Shown: positions 18,675 through 28,042 of the stretch, piece by piece
Layout of the letters: the number at the start of each line of letters is the position of its first letter
Numbering within the stretch: position 1 is the stretch's first letter
Origin: Dechloromonas sp.
GTDB lineage: Bacteria; Pseudomonadota; Gammaproteobacteria; Burkholderiales; Rhodocyclaceae
NCBI GenBank assembly: GCA_011391255.1
Contig: JAABQV010000016.1
Location: 1 to 59,904, forward strand
Direction of reading: 5' to 3'
DNA length: 59,904 nt
The notes under the pieces: model-generated
Told to the model about the DNA's origin: nothing
What the model saw: the letters and a program-made list of their open reading frames with translations, nothing else
Database searches by the model: none
Position numbers and translations under genes: made by a program

Positions 18675-19106
18675 CTAAGAACGATTGACTATGTATGGCC
18701 GCGAGGCCAGATTTCCACCGCTGGATTGAGCGCGTCGGCGAACATAAATCAACGCACCTGCGATTCCAATGATTGCTCCGGCAATTGCGCCGGGATCACC
18801 ATTGATCTGAGTACCGATAGCGGCGCCGACAATGGTTGCGGTCAACGGTAACCCGTAGGCCAAATTTGCCGTTTGGCGAATCGTGCCGGCAGCGATTGCA
18901 ACGGTGACTTTTTCACCGACCTGAGCACCAAGCGGGTTGGCAACGCGATAATTTTTCGGGCCGGAACAAAACATCTGGGTCAGATTCTGCCCGCCACAGC
19001 CCCCTTCTTCATGGCAGCGCCCGCAACCGCCCTGCTCGATCACGACTAATGCCTCATCACCATCGAGTGCACTGACCGTGCCACGTATTGTTGTTTCTTC
19101 AGCCAT
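18675..19106 (-). CDS. rseC: SoxR-reducing/sigma-E regulator RseC
   Basis: Small inner-membrane protein (143 residues). The N-terminal part has a cysteine cluster, C28, C31, C37 and C47 (GGCGRC, GGCGG, FCSG), and two transmembrane helices lie at about 78-100 and 108-130, as in RseC/RsxC-linked proteins. Family knowledge: RseC is a mild positive factor for sigma-E and helps reduce SoxR. The ATG at 19106 is four bases after the rpoE stop; the longer frame to 19322 overlaps rpoE and is not used. It occupies the place where rseA and rseB would usually sit. Confidence 0.88.
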   Translation of the reverse strand: MAEETTIRGTVSALDGDEALVVIEQGGCGRCHEEGGCGGQNLTQMFCSGPKNYRVANPLGAQVGEKVTVAIAAGTIRQTANLAYGLPLTATIVGAAIGTQINGDPGAIAGAIIGIAGALIYVRRRAQSSGGNLASRPYIVNRS

Positions 19107-19110
19107 CGGA

Positions 19111-19710
19111 TTACCAGCGCCGGTCGGGGGAGCTATCAAGCAAAGGGCGCAAACGAGAGGCAACCGCATCACGGGCGCGGAAAATACGTGAGCGCACGGT
19201 ACCGATCGGGCAATCCATATGGGTGGCGATTTCTTCGTACGACATGCCTTCGATTTCGCGCAGCACAATGGCCGTACGCAGTTCTTCCGGCAAGGCATCC
19301 ATCGCCGCATTAACCGTTTCACCGATCTGCTTGCTCAGCAACAGACTCTCTGGCGTGTTGATATCGCGCAATTGGCTGGCATCTTCAAAACTTTCGGCCT
19401 CTTCGGCATCAAAGGTGGTCGATGTCGGCGCCCGACGGCCTTGAGAAACCAAGTAGTTTTTAGCCGTATTGATGCCAATGCGGTAGAGCCAAGTATAGAA
19501 AGCACTATCCCCACGAAAATTGGGCAGTGCGCGATAGGCTTTGATAAAAGCCTCTTGGGAGACATCCTCAACCTCGCCGGGATCACGAATGAAACGCGAC
19601 AGCAAACGGCCCAGCTTACGCTGGTATTTGCTGACTAACTGGTCGAAGGCGCGCTGGTCACCACCTTGCGCCCGCTCGACCAAGGCCTGATCGATTTCCC
19701 GCTCACTCAT
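19111..19710 (-). CDS. rpoE: RNA polymerase sigma-E factor
   Basis: ECF sigma factor of 199 residues controlling the envelope-stress response. Region 2 carries DVSQEAFIKAYRALPNFRGDSAFYTWLYRI and region 4 carries EGMSYEEIATHMDCPIGTVRSRIFRAR, both close to E. coli RpoE. The ATG at 19710 (MSEREIDQ) has GGGAAG about 8 bases upstream; the frame is open back to 20178 but that part lies antisense to nadB and has no likeness. It heads rpoE-rseC-mucD-glutaredoxin. No rseA (anti-sigma) or rseB gene follows. Confidence 0.97.
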   Translation of the reverse strand: MSEREIDQALVERAQGGDQRAFDQLVSKYQRKLGRLLSRFIRDPGEVEDVSQEAFIKAYRALPNFRGDSAFYTWLYRIGINTAKNYLVSQGRRAPTSTTFDAEEAESFEDASQLRDINTPESLLLSKQIGETVNAAMDALPEELRTAIVLREIEGMSYEEIATHMDCPIGTVRSRIFRARDAVASRLRPLLDSSPDRRW

Positions 19711-19835
19711 CACTATTTCTTCCCTGACGTTCAATATTGTATTTTGCGAAGTGAGTATAGCGCAGCGAAATTCTCCCAATACATAGGTTTTATCCATATT
19801 TGTGACGTTCTGTAACCATCCCGCCGAGTTTGCGC

Positions 19836-19845
19836 GTGCTATATT
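19836..19845 (+). promoter_or_regulatory. Possible extended -10 of nadB
   Basis: GTGCTATATT has the TGnTATATT form of an extended -10. It would place the transcript start just before the ATG at 19865, with a short leader. No -35 is evident. Confidence 0.35.
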
Positions 19846-19864
19846 CAGCAAAAAACAAACCCAA

Positions 19865-21454
19865 ATGAGAACAGCTGTGCAGAATTTTGATGTACTAATC
19901 ATCGGTAGTGGTTTAGCTGGCCAATCTGCCGCGTTGCGTCTGGCGCCGCACTGTCGTGTTGCTCTGGTCAGCAAACGGACACTGGAAGATTCGGCTTCTG
20001 GCTGGGCGCAAGGCGGAATTGCTGCGGTGCTCGACAGTCGCGACTCAATTGAAGCGCACATTAATGACACGCTGGTTGCCGGTGCCTGGTTGAATGACGA
20101 AGCGGCAACGCGGTATGTCGTTGAAAACGGTAAACATTCGATTGACTGGCTGATTGAGCAAGGTGTTCCGTTCACCAAAGACGAGTCCGGCTACCACCTG
20201 ACCCGCGAAGGTGGCCACAGTGCCCGTCGCGTCATCCATGTGGCGGATGCCACTGGCTCCGCCGTTCAGGACACGCTGACGCGCCGGGTTCGCCAGAACC
20301 CGAACATCACCATTCTCGAAAGCCATATCGCAATCGATCTGATCACCGGCGAAAAGCTCGGTACCGGTGAGAATCGCTGTTTTGGTGCCTATGTTTTGAA
20401 TAGCCGTAGCGGTGAAGTAATTACCATCGGCGCGCCAAATACCCTGATTGCCACGGGCGGCGCTGGCAAGGTTTATCTCTACACCACCAATCCGGACACC
20501 TCGACCGGTGACGGCATCGCCATGGCTTATCGCGCCGGTTGCCGGGTCTCGAATATGGAGTTCATCCAGTTTCACCCGACCTGCCTCTATCACCCGCAAG
20601 CCAAATCTTTCTTGATTTCCGAGGCGGTCCGCGGTGAAGGCGGCTTATTGCGCCTGCCTGACGGCACCCGCTTCATGCTCGAACACGACGAGCGCGCCGA
20701 ACTGGCACCACGTGACATTGTTGCCCGGGCGATTGACTTTGAAATGAAAAAGCGCGGCCTCGACTGCGTTTTCCTCGACATTTCGCATAAGGGTGAAGCC
20801 TTCGTCCGCACCCACTTCCCCAACATCTACGCCCGCTGCCTTGAGCTCGGCATCGACATTGCCAATGAACCGATTCCGGTCGTGCCTGCCGCGCACTACA
20901 CCTGCGGCGGCATCGTCAGCGACCTCAAGGGACGCACCGATGTCGCCAATCTCTACGTCGCCGGCGAAGCTTCCTGCACCGGCTTGCACGGCGCCAACCG
21001 GCTCGCCTCGAACTCCTTGCTGGAATGCCTGGTTTTTGCCGAGGCTGCGGTCAACGACATTTTGAGCAGTAAAAATGCGGCCTTTCCGGAACTGCCGAAA
21101 TGGGATGAAAGCCGGGTTACCGATGCTGATGAAGAAGTCGTCATTTCGCATAACTGGGATGAACTGCGGCGCTTCATGTGGGACTACGTCGGCATCGTGC
21201 GGACGACCAAACGGCTGAAGCGGGCAAAACATCGTATCGGCCTGCTGATGCGCGAGATTGACGAATTTTATGCAAACTTCCGGGTCAGCCATGACTTGAT
21301 TGAGCTACGAAATCTTGTCGTGACAGCTGATCTGATTGTTCGTTGCGCCATGCAGCGCAAGGAAAGCCGCGGGCTTCACTACTCCCGCGAGTATCCCGAA
21401 ATGCTCAAAAAGGCAAAAAACTCAGTCCTCAGACGTCGCCGCCAGGTCGGCTGA
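19865..21454 (+). CDS. nadB: L-aspartate oxidase
   Basis: FAD enzyme oxidising aspartate to iminoaspartate, the first step of NAD synthesis. The dinucleotide fold [18 protein letters not shown] is near the N-terminus. Family signatures [35 protein letters not shown], and AHYTCGGI...[20 protein letters not shown] are all present. The ATG at 19865 gives 529 residues (E. coli 540); a GTG at 19802 also opens the frame, but it lies upstream of a likely -10. It is divergent from rpoE. Its last 33 bases overlap the 3' end of the opposed ygfX-like gene. nadA and nadC are not nearby. Confidence 0.96.
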   Translation: MRTAVQNFDVLIIGSGLAGQSAALRLAPHCRVALVSKRTLEDSASGWAQGGIAAVLDSRDSIEAHINDTLVAGAWLNDEAATRYVVENGKHSIDWLIEQGVPFTKDESGYHLTREGGHSARRVIHVADATGSAVQDTLTRRVRQNPNITILESHIAIDLITGEKLGTGENRCFGAYVLNSRSGEVITIGAPNTLIATGGAGKVYLYTTNPDTSTGDGIAMAYRAGCRVSNMEFIQFHPTCLYHPQAKSFLISEAVRGEGGLLRLPDGTRFMLEHDERAELAPRDIVARAIDFEMKKRGLDCVFLDISHKGEAFVRTHFPNIYARCLELGIDIANEPIPVVPAAHYTCGGIVSDLKGRTDVANLYVAGEASCTGLHGANRLASNSLLECLVFAEAAVNDILSSKNAAFPELPKWDESRVTDADEEVVISHNWDELRRFMWDYVGIVRTTKRLKRAKHRIGLLMREIDEFYANFRVSHDLIELRNLVVTADLIVRCAMQRKESRGLHYSREYPEMLKKAKNSVLRRRRQVG

Positions 21455-21862
21455 TATCCGCCAGCGCAGGAATACACGCAGGCGTCGAAAATCCGTGGCA
21501 TTTATGCTGTCGACCGCAACAATCAGCGGCATTACGGTTTGATCGCTCATTTTCAGGCGCAGTACTGTCAACCAGGGATGGACGCTGGCACCGGGTAGAA
21601 TTTCCACCGGCAAAAAATCCTCAGCGGATACCTGCTTGGCGCTTAGCTCGCCATTTCGCTCAAGACGAAGCGCCCGCAGCTTTGGTTTCAGCTGTTGCCA
21701 GGCAAGAATTGCCAGAAAAATACCCAATGCCAGTAGCGTCAGGCGAATGGCGATTTGACCAGGAAACGCCCAGGCCGCAACACTGACCAAAACTAGCACA
21801 AGGCCAATAGCGCCATCCAGAAAATGCGAACGGTGCAGTCCGATAGTGATCGGAAACTGCAC
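21422..21862 (-). CDS. YgfX-like inner-membrane protein
   Basis: A 146-residue protein with two adjacent transmembrane helices at about 15-33 and 38-55, a short cytoplasmic linker, and a beta-rich C-terminal domain ending [12 protein letters not shown]. This layout and the place beside nadB and rpoE match the proteobacterial YgfX family, known for contact with cytoskeletal proteins and with SdhE; no sdhE gene is next to it here. The start is a GTG at 21862 with AAGGA nine bases upstream. It follows fabF by 24 bases on the same strand, so it may be the last gene of the fab operon, and it overlaps nadB tail to tail by 33 bases. Confidence 0.7.
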   Translation of the reverse strand: MQFPITIGLHRSHFLDGAIGLVLVLVSVAAWAFPGQIAIRLTLLALGIFLAILAWQQLKPKLRALRLERNGELSAKQVSAEDFLPVEILPGASVHPWLTVLRLKMSDQTVMPLIVAVDSINATDFRRLRVFLRWRISADLAATSED

Positions 21863-21886
21863 CGTTCAATTCCTTGCGGAAGCGGT

Positions 21887-23122
21887 TTAGACGCGCTTGA
21901 AAACGAGCGAGCCGTTGGTTCCGCCAAAGCCGAAGTTGTTTTTCAAAGCCACATCAATCTTCATCGGCCGTGCTGCATTGGCACAGTAATCGAGATCACA
22001 CTCAGGATCCTGATTGAAGATATTGATCGTCGGCGGTGAAATCTGGTTGTGAATCGCCAAGACCGTGAACAAGGACTCGATACCACCGGCACCACCCAGC
22101 AAATGGCCGGTCATCGACTTGGTCGAATTCACCACCAGTTTGTAGGCATCAGCACCGAAAGCAGCCTTGACGGCATCCGTCTCGTTCTTGTCACCAATCG
22201 GTGTAGAAGTGCCATGGGCGTTCAAATACTGAACATCAGACGGGGCAACGCCGGCATTCTTAAGGGCATTAACCATCGAACGACGCGGGCCGTCCATGTT
22301 CGGTGCGGTGATGTGATAAGCGTCTGCACTCATGCCGTAACCAATCAATTCAGCGTAAATCTTGGCACCACGCGCTTTGGCGTGTTCGTACTCTTCCAGC
22401 ACCATGACACCGGCGCCCTCGCCCAGCACAAAACCATCTCTATCCTTGTCCCAAGGACGACTGGCGGTCAGCGGATCGTCATTACGGGTCGATAAGGCAC
22501 GCGCTGCGCAGAAGCCACCCATACCAAGAGGAGAAACCGTAGATTCGGCACCACCTGCAACCATTACGTCCGCATCACCGTATTCGATGATCCGTGCGGC
22601 GTCGCCAATCGAGTGCGTGCCGGTCGTGCAGGCCGAAACCAAGGCGATATTCGGCCCTTTGAAACCAAATTCAATCGACAGGTTGCCGGAGATCATGTTG
22701 ATAATCGAGCCCGGCACGAAGAAGGGGGAAACCTTGCGTACACCGCCCGCCGTGTATTCTTCCTTGGTGCGCTCGATCAGCGGCAAGCCACCGATACCGG
22801 AACCGATCGCGACACCAACCCGCTCCGGATCAGCAGCACCTTCCTTGTCGAGACCGGCATCGCGTACCGCCTGAATGCCGGCCGCCAAGCCGAAATGGAT
22901 AAAGTCATCCATCCGCCGCGCATCCTTGGCAGAAATATAGCTGGTGATATCAAAATTCTTGACCTCGCCGGCGAACTGAACCGGAAACGTGGTCGTATCA
23001 AACTTGGTGATGGGGGCGATGCCGGAGCGGCCAGCCAGAATATTCTGCCAGGCTTCTTCGACGGTGTTTCCGACCGGACTAACGATGCCCAGACCGGTGA
23101 CTACAACTCTGCGACGTGCCAA
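21887..23122 (-). CDS. fabF: Beta-ketoacyl-ACP synthase II
   Basis: Condenses malonyl-ACP with growing acyl-ACP in fatty-acid elongation. The active-site cysteine is near residue 165 ([10 protein letters not shown]), and the two catalytic histidines lie in [11 protein letters not shown] and [15 protein letters not shown]. The TTG at 23122 is chosen as start: AGGAG lies seven bases upstream and the protein then begins (M)[11 protein letters not shown], the usual family N-terminus, giving 411 residues. The upstream ATG at 23149 would add nine residues and lacks a site. It follows acpP by 72 bases, a pairing kept across most bacteria. Confidence 0.97.
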   Translation of the reverse strand: MARRRVVVTGLGIVSPVGNTVEEAWQNILAGRSGIAPITKFDTTTFPVQFAGEVKNFDITSYISAKDARRMDDFIHFGLAAGIQAVRDAGLDKEGAADPERVGVAIGSGIGGLPLIERTKEEYTAGGVRKVSPFFVPGSIINMISGNLSIEFGFKGPNIALVSACTTGTHSIGDAARIIEYGDADVMVAGGAESTVSPLGMGGFCAARALSTRNDDPLTASRPWDKDRDGFVLGEGAGVMVLEEYEHAKARGAKIYAELIGYGMSADAYHITAPNMDGPRRSMVNALKNAGVAPSDVQYLNAHGTSTPIGDKNETDAVKAAFGADAYKLVVNSTKSMTGHLLGGAGGIESLFTVLAIHNQISPPTINIFNQDPECDLDYCANAARPMKIDVALKNNFGFGGTNGSLVFKRV

Positions 23123-23194
23123 GGTGCGCTCCTGATGCAAATGTAGCAAGGCCGGCCATGCGGGCCGGCCTTGCCTGAGTCAACGAGAATTAAA

Positions 23195-23431
23195 TTATTT
23201 CTTGTTGGCGAGGACGAAATCGACAGCCTGCTGAACCGTGGTGATCTTCTCAGCCTGGTCGTCAGGGATTTCGCACTCGAACTCTTCTTCCAGTGCCATG
23301 ACCAGTTCAACGGTGTCCAGGGAATCCGCACCCAGATCGTCCACAAAAGAGGACTCGTTCTTGATGTCCGCTTCGTTCACGCCCAGTTGTTCGGCGACGA
23401 TCTTCTTGACGCGCTCTACGATGTTATCCAT
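23195..23431 (-). CDS. acpP: Acyl carrier protein
   Basis: Acidic 78-residue carrier of growing acyl chains. The phosphopantetheine attachment serine is S37 in [15 protein letters not shown]. Ribosome site AAGGAG about nine bases upstream, strong as expected for a very abundant protein. It sits between fabG and fabF in the conserved fabD-fabG-acpP-fabF order. Confidence 0.99.
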   Translation of the reverse strand: MDNIVERVKKIVAEQLGVNEADIKNESSFVDDLGADSLDTVELVMALEEEFECEIPDDQAEKITTVQQAVDFVLANKK

Positions 23432-23507
23432 TAGAAAAACTCCTTCCCCTCAGGGGTACGAAATAAAAAAACATGATAAGTTTACCAAAAGCCGAGGCTT
23501 GAGGAAA

Positions 23508-24248
23508 TCAATCCATGAACATACCGCCATTCACATGCACTGTTGTGCCGGTGATATAGGCAGCGGTCGGGGATACGAGGAAGCCAACAGCACCAGCAAT
23601 ATCCTCTGGTGTACCAGCGCGACCAAGCGGAATTGACGCCAGCATGGCCTGTTTTTGCTCTTCAGTCAGTGCGTGTGTCATGTCGGTTGCAATAAAACCG
23701 GGAGAAACGCAGTTGACCGTAATATTTCTGCTACCCAGCTCACGCGCCAGCGAACGGGTCATGCCCGCGACGCCAGCCTTGGCTGCGCAGTAATTAGCCT
23801 GCCCGGCATTGCCGGAATAACCGACCACCGAAGTTATATTGACGATGCGCCCAAAGCGCGCCTTCATCATGCCGCGCATGACGCCGCGCGAAAGACGGAA
23901 AACCGCCTTCAGATTGGTATCAATCACCGCATCCCACTCGTCGTCGCCCATGCGCATCGCCAAGTTGTCGCGGGTAATGCCGGCATTGTTGGCGAGAATG
24001 GTAATGGCACCGAATTCTTTGGCAATCGCCGCCAGCACGGCATCGGTTTGCGCCGTATCAGTGACATCCAGCGCAATCCCTTTGCCTTTGACGCCAGCTT
24101 CAGCGAGATAAGCCGATATTTTGCCGGCACCGTCTTCGCTGGTTGCCGTACCGATCACGGTCGCGCCCTGCTTGCCGAGTTCCAGCGCTATGGCGCGGCC
24201 AATACCACGGGTGGCACCGGTAACCAGCGCGATTTTGTCAGTCAGCAT
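23508..24248 (-). CDS. fabG: 3-oxoacyl-ACP reductase
   Basis: NADPH-dependent reductase of beta-ketoacyl-ACP. Short-chain dehydrogenase with TGATRGIG near residue 10, NNAGITRDNLAMRM, and the catalytic S-Y-K set in NITSVVGYSGNAGQANYCAAKAG split over the usual spacing. Two ATG codons follow each other; the second (24248) lies seven bases after GGAG and is preferred, giving 246 residues. The first ATG abuts the fabD stop, so the genes are translationally coupled. A paralogue with the same fold, phaB, lies at 37.7 kb and serves PHA synthesis. Confidence 0.96.
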   Translation of the reverse strand: MLTDKIALVTGATRGIGRAIALELGKQGATVIGTATSEDGAGKISAYLAEAGVKGKGIALDVTDTAQTDAVLAAIAKEFGAITILANNAGITRDNLAMRMGDDEWDAVIDTNLKAVFRLSRGVMRGMMKARFGRIVNITSVVGYSGNAGQANYCAAKAGVAGMTRSLARELGSRNITVNCVSPGFIATDMTHALTEEQKQAMLASIPLGRAGTPEDIAGAVGFLVSPTAAYITGTTVHVNGGMFMD

Positions 24249-24251
24249 CAT

Positions 24252-25178
24252 TTACTCCAGACCCAGATTGGCTTCGATGGCTGCTGCATCGGCCAGCGCG
24301 ACGCCGGCAATGCCATCCGCACAGCGCTTGGTTAAACCGGCCAGAACCTTGCCCGGCCCGCACTCTGCCACGGTCGACACGCCCATCGCCGCCATTTTTT
24401 GGATGGTCTCGACCCAGCGCACCGGATTGTAGGCCTGACGGATCAAGGCATCCTTGATCCGCGCCGGATCGTTCTCAATCGCCACATCAACATTATTAAT
24501 GACTGGAATCGACGGTACATTCAGCGTCAGCTCGGCCAAACGGGCAGCCAGCTTGTCAGCCGCCGGGCGAATCAATGAAGAATGAAATGGCGCTGAAACC
24601 GGCAAGGCCTTCGCCATCTTGGCGCCACGCGCTTTGCAGGCGTCCATCGCGCGTTCAACGGCGCCCTTGTGACCGGCAATGACGGTTTGCCCATTGGCAT
24701 TAAAATTAACCGGTTCAACCACCTCACCCTGCGCCGCTTCGGCGCAGGCAGCGACGATGCCGGGGGTATCCAGCCCAAGAATAGCGGCCATTGCGCCCGT
24801 ACCAACCGGCACTGCTTCCTGCATTGCTGCCGCGCGCAGGCGAACCAGCGGCACTGCATCTTTCAGAGAGAGCACACCGGCGGCAACCAATGCGGCATAT
24901 TCACCGAGACTGTGGCCGGCGACGACTGCGGGATTTTTACCGCCCTTTTCCTGCCACAGACGCCAGGCGGCAATACCTGCAGTCAGCATCACCGGCTGGG
25001 TATTGACAGTTTGCGTCAGCACTTCAGCCGGGCCTTCAGCAACCATCAACCACAAGTCATCGCCCAAGGCAGCGGAAGCTTCATCAAAAGTCGCACGAAC
25101 CACGGCCGCATCGCCGTAGGCCGCCATCATGCCAACGCTCTGTGAGCCTTGACCGGGAAAAACAAACGCAAAAGACAT
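24252..25178 (-). CDS. fabD: Malonyl-CoA:ACP transacylase
   Basis: Loads malonyl groups from CoA onto ACP. Motifs GQGSQ at residues 9-13, the nucleophile S90 in GHSLGEYAALVAAG, and the active histidine in SAPFHSSL near residue 200. Length 308 matches the family (E. coli 309). AGGAG precedes the ATG. It starts 17 bases after fabH and its stop abuts fabG. Confidence 0.97.
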   Translation of the reverse strand: MSFAFVFPGQGSQSVGMMAAYGDAAVVRATFDEASAALGDDLWLMVAEGPAEVLTQTVNTQPVMLTAGIAAWRLWQEKGGKNPAVVAGHSLGEYAALVAAGVLSLKDAVPLVRLRAAAMQEAVPVGTGAMAAILGLDTPGIVAACAEAAQGEVVEPVNFNANGQTVIAGHKGAVERAMDACKARGAKMAKALPVSAPFHSSLIRPAADKLAARLAELTLNVPSIPVINNVDVAIENDPARIKDALIRQAYNPVRWVETIQKMAAMGVSTVAECGPGKVLAGLTKRCADGIAGVALADAAAIEANLGLE

Positions 25179-25195
25179 GCTTTTAGTCTCCTGAA

Positions 25196-26155
25196 TCAGA
25201 ATTCGAAGAGGGCTGCGCCCCAGGTAAAACCGCCGCCGACACCTTCCAGCAGCACTTTTTGACCGCGCTTGATGCGCCCGTCGCGTACCGCCTCGTCAAG
25301 CGCCAGGGGTACCGATGCAGCGGATGTATTGCCATGGCGATCAACCGTCACAATCACTTTGTTGCGGTCAACACCGAGTTTCTTGCCAGTTGCTTCAATA
25401 ATTCGAATATTGGCCTGATGCGGCACCAGCCAATCAATATCCTGTGTCTGCATACCGGCATCCGCGCAGACTTCCTGAGCGACATCGGCGAGCACCCGCA
25501 CGGCAAACTTGAACACCGCCTGCCCGTCCATGCGCAGGAACGGATCACCCGTCACCTGCCCGCCACAAACCTGACCCGGCACGTTGAGAATGCCATTCTG
25601 GCTGCCATCGGCGTGCATTGCTGTTGCCAGAATACCCGGCGTCTCCGAGGCTTCAAGCACGACGGCACCGGCACCATCACCAAATAAAACGCAGGTACCG
25701 CGATCATTCCAGTCGAGAATGCGCGAGAAAACCTCGGCACCAATCACCAGCGCCTTTTTATGGCTGCCGGAAGCAATAAATTTTTCAGCAATACCCAGCG
25801 CGTAGGTAAAACCGGCACAAACCGCCTGTACATCGAAAGTGGCCGCGCCCTTGTTACCCAATTTGCCCTGTATCAGGCAGGCCGTGCTGGGGAAAATAAA
25901 ATCGGGCGTCGAGGTCGCGACAATGATCAGATCGAGATCAGTGGCTGCAACCCCGGCCATTTCCAGCGCCCGCTGCGCGGCGATCAAACCGAGTTCGCTG
26001 GAGGTGGTGCCTGGCTCTGCCAAGTAGCGACTGCGAATACCGGTGCGTGTGACGATCCATTCGTCGTTGGTATCGATACCACGGGCAGCGAGGTCATCAT
26101 TGCTGACGGGATTGCCTGGCAAATAACTGCCGGTACCGATCAAACGTGCGAACAT
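25196..26155 (-). CDS. fabH: Beta-ketoacyl-ACP synthase III
   Basis: Starts fatty-acid synthesis by condensing acetyl-CoA with malonyl-ACP. Catalytic C113 (DVQAVCAGF), histidine in [11 protein letters not shown] and asparagine in [12 protein letters not shown] are all seen. Length 319 is typical. The ATG directly follows the plsX stop with no spacer, so translation is probably coupled to plsX. Confidence 0.97.
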   Translation of the reverse strand: MFARLIGTGSYLPGNPVSNDDLAARGIDTNDEWIVTRTGIRSRYLAEPGTTSSELGLIAAQRALEMAGVAATDLDLIIVATSTPDFIFPSTACLIQGKLGNKGAATFDVQAVCAGFTYALGIAEKFIASGSHKKALVIGAEVFSRILDWNDRGTCVLFGDGAGAVVLEASETPGILATAMHADGSQNGILNVPGQVCGGQVTGDPFLRMDGQAVFKFAVRVLADVAQEVCADAGMQTQDIDWLVPHQANIRIIEATGKKLGVDRNKVIVTVDRHGNTSAASVPLALDEAVRDGRIKRGQKVLLEGVGGGFTWGAALFEF

Positions 26156-27190
26156 TCAGACACTCTCCACGCTAGTCACCTGTTGTTGCGCCGAAACCAT
26201 TTCAGCAATGCGCCCAGCGATGCGCTCAACCACCCGATTTTCAGCGGCATCATAAGCCCGGCTGATGGCTTTACCAAAGGCCAGTTTATCGGCCGAACCA
26301 TGACTCTTGACCGAAATACCCCTCAAGCCAAGCAATACAGCGCCATTGTAACGACGGTGATCAAAGCGCTGCTTGAACCTGTTTAATACCGACATCGCGG
26401 CCAATGCCGCCAGCTTGGTCAGCCAGTTACGCTTGAATTCGCTGCGCAGCGACGAAGCCAGCATTTGTGCCAGACCCTCGGTGGTTTTAAGCGAGACATT
26501 GCCAACAAAGCCGTCGCAGACAATGACATCCGCCTCGCCCTTGAAAATCCCGTCGCCTTCGACATTGCCAACGAAATTGAGCCCGGAGTTTCGCAGCAGT
26601 TCACCTGCCGCCTTGACCACCTCGTTACCCTTGATTTCTTCTTCGCCGATATTGAGCAACCCCACCGTCGGACGCTCCTTGTGCTCCATCGCCGAAATCA
26701 GCATCGCACCCATGATGCCGAATTGCAACAGATGCTCTGCCGTGCAATCGACATTGGCACCCAGATCAAGCATATGGGTGTGCCCGTTGATCGTTGGTAC
26801 CGGCGCACAAATCGCCGGACGCTCAATGCCCGGCAGCATTTTCAGCACGAAACGGGAAATTGCCATCAGCGCGCCGGTATTACCGGCGGAGACGCAAGCA
26901 TCCGCCTCGCCATTTTTGACGAGATTGATGGCGACGCGCATGGACGAATCTTTCTTGTTGCGCAGGGCAAGCGCCGGCGACTCATCCATGCCGACAACTT
27001 CGGAGGCATGAACAAGGCGCAGACGGGAATTTTTGGACTGATTTCCCAGCAGCGGACGCAAAACGTCTTCCTGACCAACAAGGATCAGGTGTGCTGCCGA
27101 ATGCTCCGCAAGAAAATGAAGCGCCGCCGGCACCGTAACTGACGGTCCGTGGTCTCCCCCCATGCAATCAATGGCGATGCGGGCTGTCAT
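26156..27190 (-). CDS. plsX: Phosphate acyltransferase PlsX
   Basis: Makes acyl-phosphate from acyl-ACP as the first step of PlsX/PlsY phospholipid synthesis. The N-terminus [19 protein letters not shown] and the segments [34 protein letters not shown] and [13 protein letters not shown] are family signatures. Length 344 is normal. A perfect 13-bp hairpin ends about 10 bases upstream of its ATG and no ribosome site is visible there, so expression relative to rpmF may be controlled at this point. Followed without a gap by fabH. Confidence 0.96.
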   Translation of the reverse strand: MTARIAIDCMGGDHGPSVTVPAALHFLAEHSAAHLILVGQEDVLRPLLGNQSKNSRLRLVHASEVVGMDESPALALRNKKDSSMRVAINLVKNGEADACVSAGNTGALMAISRFVLKMLPGIERPAICAPVPTINGHTHMLDLGANVDCTAEHLLQFGIMGAMLISAMEHKERPTVGLLNIGEEEIKGNEVVKAAGELLRNSGLNFVGNVEGDGIFKGEADVIVCDGFVGNVSLKTTEGLAQMLASSLRSEFKRNWLTKLAALAAMSVLNRFKQRFDHRRYNGAVLLGLRGISVKSHGSADKLAFGKAISRAYDAAENRVVERIAGRIAEMVSAQQQVTSVESV

Positions 27191-27234
27191 GGCAAAAGAA
27201 AAGGCAGGCGATCCGAAGCGAATCGCCTGCCTTT
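27191..27234 (-). terminator. Terminator-like hairpin between rpmF and plsX
   Basis: AAAGGCAGGCGAT (27200-27212) and ATCGCCTGCCTTT (27222-27234) form a perfect 13-bp stem with a nine-base loop. On the transcribed minus strand the tail reads TTTTCTTTTGCC and runs straight into the plsX ATG. It may be a terminator, attenuator or processing site. Confidence 0.75.
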
Positions 27235-27244
27235 AATTTATCGA

Positions 27245-27424
27245 TTACTCGCCTTTTGCCTTGAGGACTTTCTTACCACGGTAAAAACCGTTGGGAGAAA
27301 TGTGGTGACGCAGATGCGTTTCACCTGTCGTCGGCTCGACAGCCAGCGGGGCTGCGGTCAGAAAGTCGTGAGCGCGGTGCATGCCACGCTTGGAAGGGGA
27401 TTTTTTGTTCTGTTGAACGGCCAT
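27245..27424 (-). CDS. rpmF: 50S ribosomal protein L32
   Basis: A 59-residue basic protein beginning [20 protein letters not shown] and ending [12 protein letters not shown], unmistakably L32. There are no zinc-binding cysteines, as in E. coli. It lies between yceD and plsX, the conserved order in proteobacteria. The gap to yceD is 18 bases. It is short enough to be missed by length-filtered gene calls. Confidence 0.98.
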   Translation of the reverse strand: MAVQQNKKSPSKRGMHRAHDFLTAAPLAVEPTTGETHLRHHISPNGFYRGKKVLKAKGE

Positions 27425-27442
27425 GTTGATACTCCAAAAAAA

Positions 27443-27931
27443 TCAGTTCGGCTTACCTTTAAGCCCAGCTAGCGTAGCAAACGGATTAATCCGCTCACCG
27501 GCATCAGCTGCGCCAGGAAAACCACATTTTTCATGCCTGGGCGCGACCGGAATGGCCAGGAGAACTTCGTCCTCCACCAACTCAGCCACAAACAGTTCGC
27601 CAGCCACCGGCAGAAAATCTCGTGTGTCGTCTTCCAACTCATCTTGCGACATATCGGCACCCTCAGGAACAAGTTCCAGCAGATTGTCGATATCCAGATC
27701 AAAAAGAATTGCCCCCAAACAACGCTGACAAGCTAGGGACATCTGCCCCGAAACCCGCAAGCGCAGCGTGTACTCTCCACGCTTGCCTTTGGCGCCGTGG
27801 AGACTGAAAGCCAATTCCCCGGAAATATCCGTCAGCAAATCATGCAGGCGATCAAGCTCCGAAACTGCAAGCGTTCCTTCAAGAACACGGCTTTCCCGAG
27901 CAAAAACGAACGCGTCAGTAATTCTTTTCAA
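27443..27931 (-). CDS. yceD: YceD (DUF177) protein
   Basis: A 162-residue acidic protein of the DUF177 family, needed for normal 23S rRNA levels in other bacteria and always found beside rpmF. The CxxC in LACQRCLGAI and a later cysteine in EKCGFPG are typical. The TTG at 27931 is the likely start: the open frame goes back to a TTG at 27988, but that codon forms part of a good -35 hexamer and the -10 lies at 27960-27965, so translation must begin downstream. No clear ribosome site is visible. Confidence 0.85.
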   Translation of the reverse strand: MKRITDAFVFARESRVLEGTLAVSELDRLHDLLTDISGELAFSLHGAKGKRGEYTLRLRVSGQMSLACQRCLGAILFDLDIDNLLELVPEGADMSQDELEDDTRDFLPVAGELFVAELVEDEVLLAIPVAPRHEKCGFPGAADAGERINPFATLAGLKGKPN

Positions 27932-27959
27932 TCTTGAGCTGTTACGACCTAAACCCAAG

Positions 27960-27988
27960 ATGATATTATTTTTGGCTTTCCAAGTCAA
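27960..27988 (-). promoter_or_regulatory. Sigma-70-like promoter of yceD-rpmF
   Basis: On the minus strand TTGACT (27983-27988) is followed after exactly 17 bases by TATCAT (27960-27965). It fits the start of the yceD-rpmF-plsX-fab run and lies in the divergent gap to the maf gene. Confidence 0.72.
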
Positions 27989-28042
27989 AACAAAGTGCTG
28001 CCTAAGGAACTCCGCGCAACGCCTTGTTGTAATGAAACTTTC

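Noticed and set aside
19711..20178. N-terminal extension of the rpoE frame
   Set aside because: It overlaps nadB on the other strand and its promoter; sigma region 2 begins soon after the ATG at 19710.
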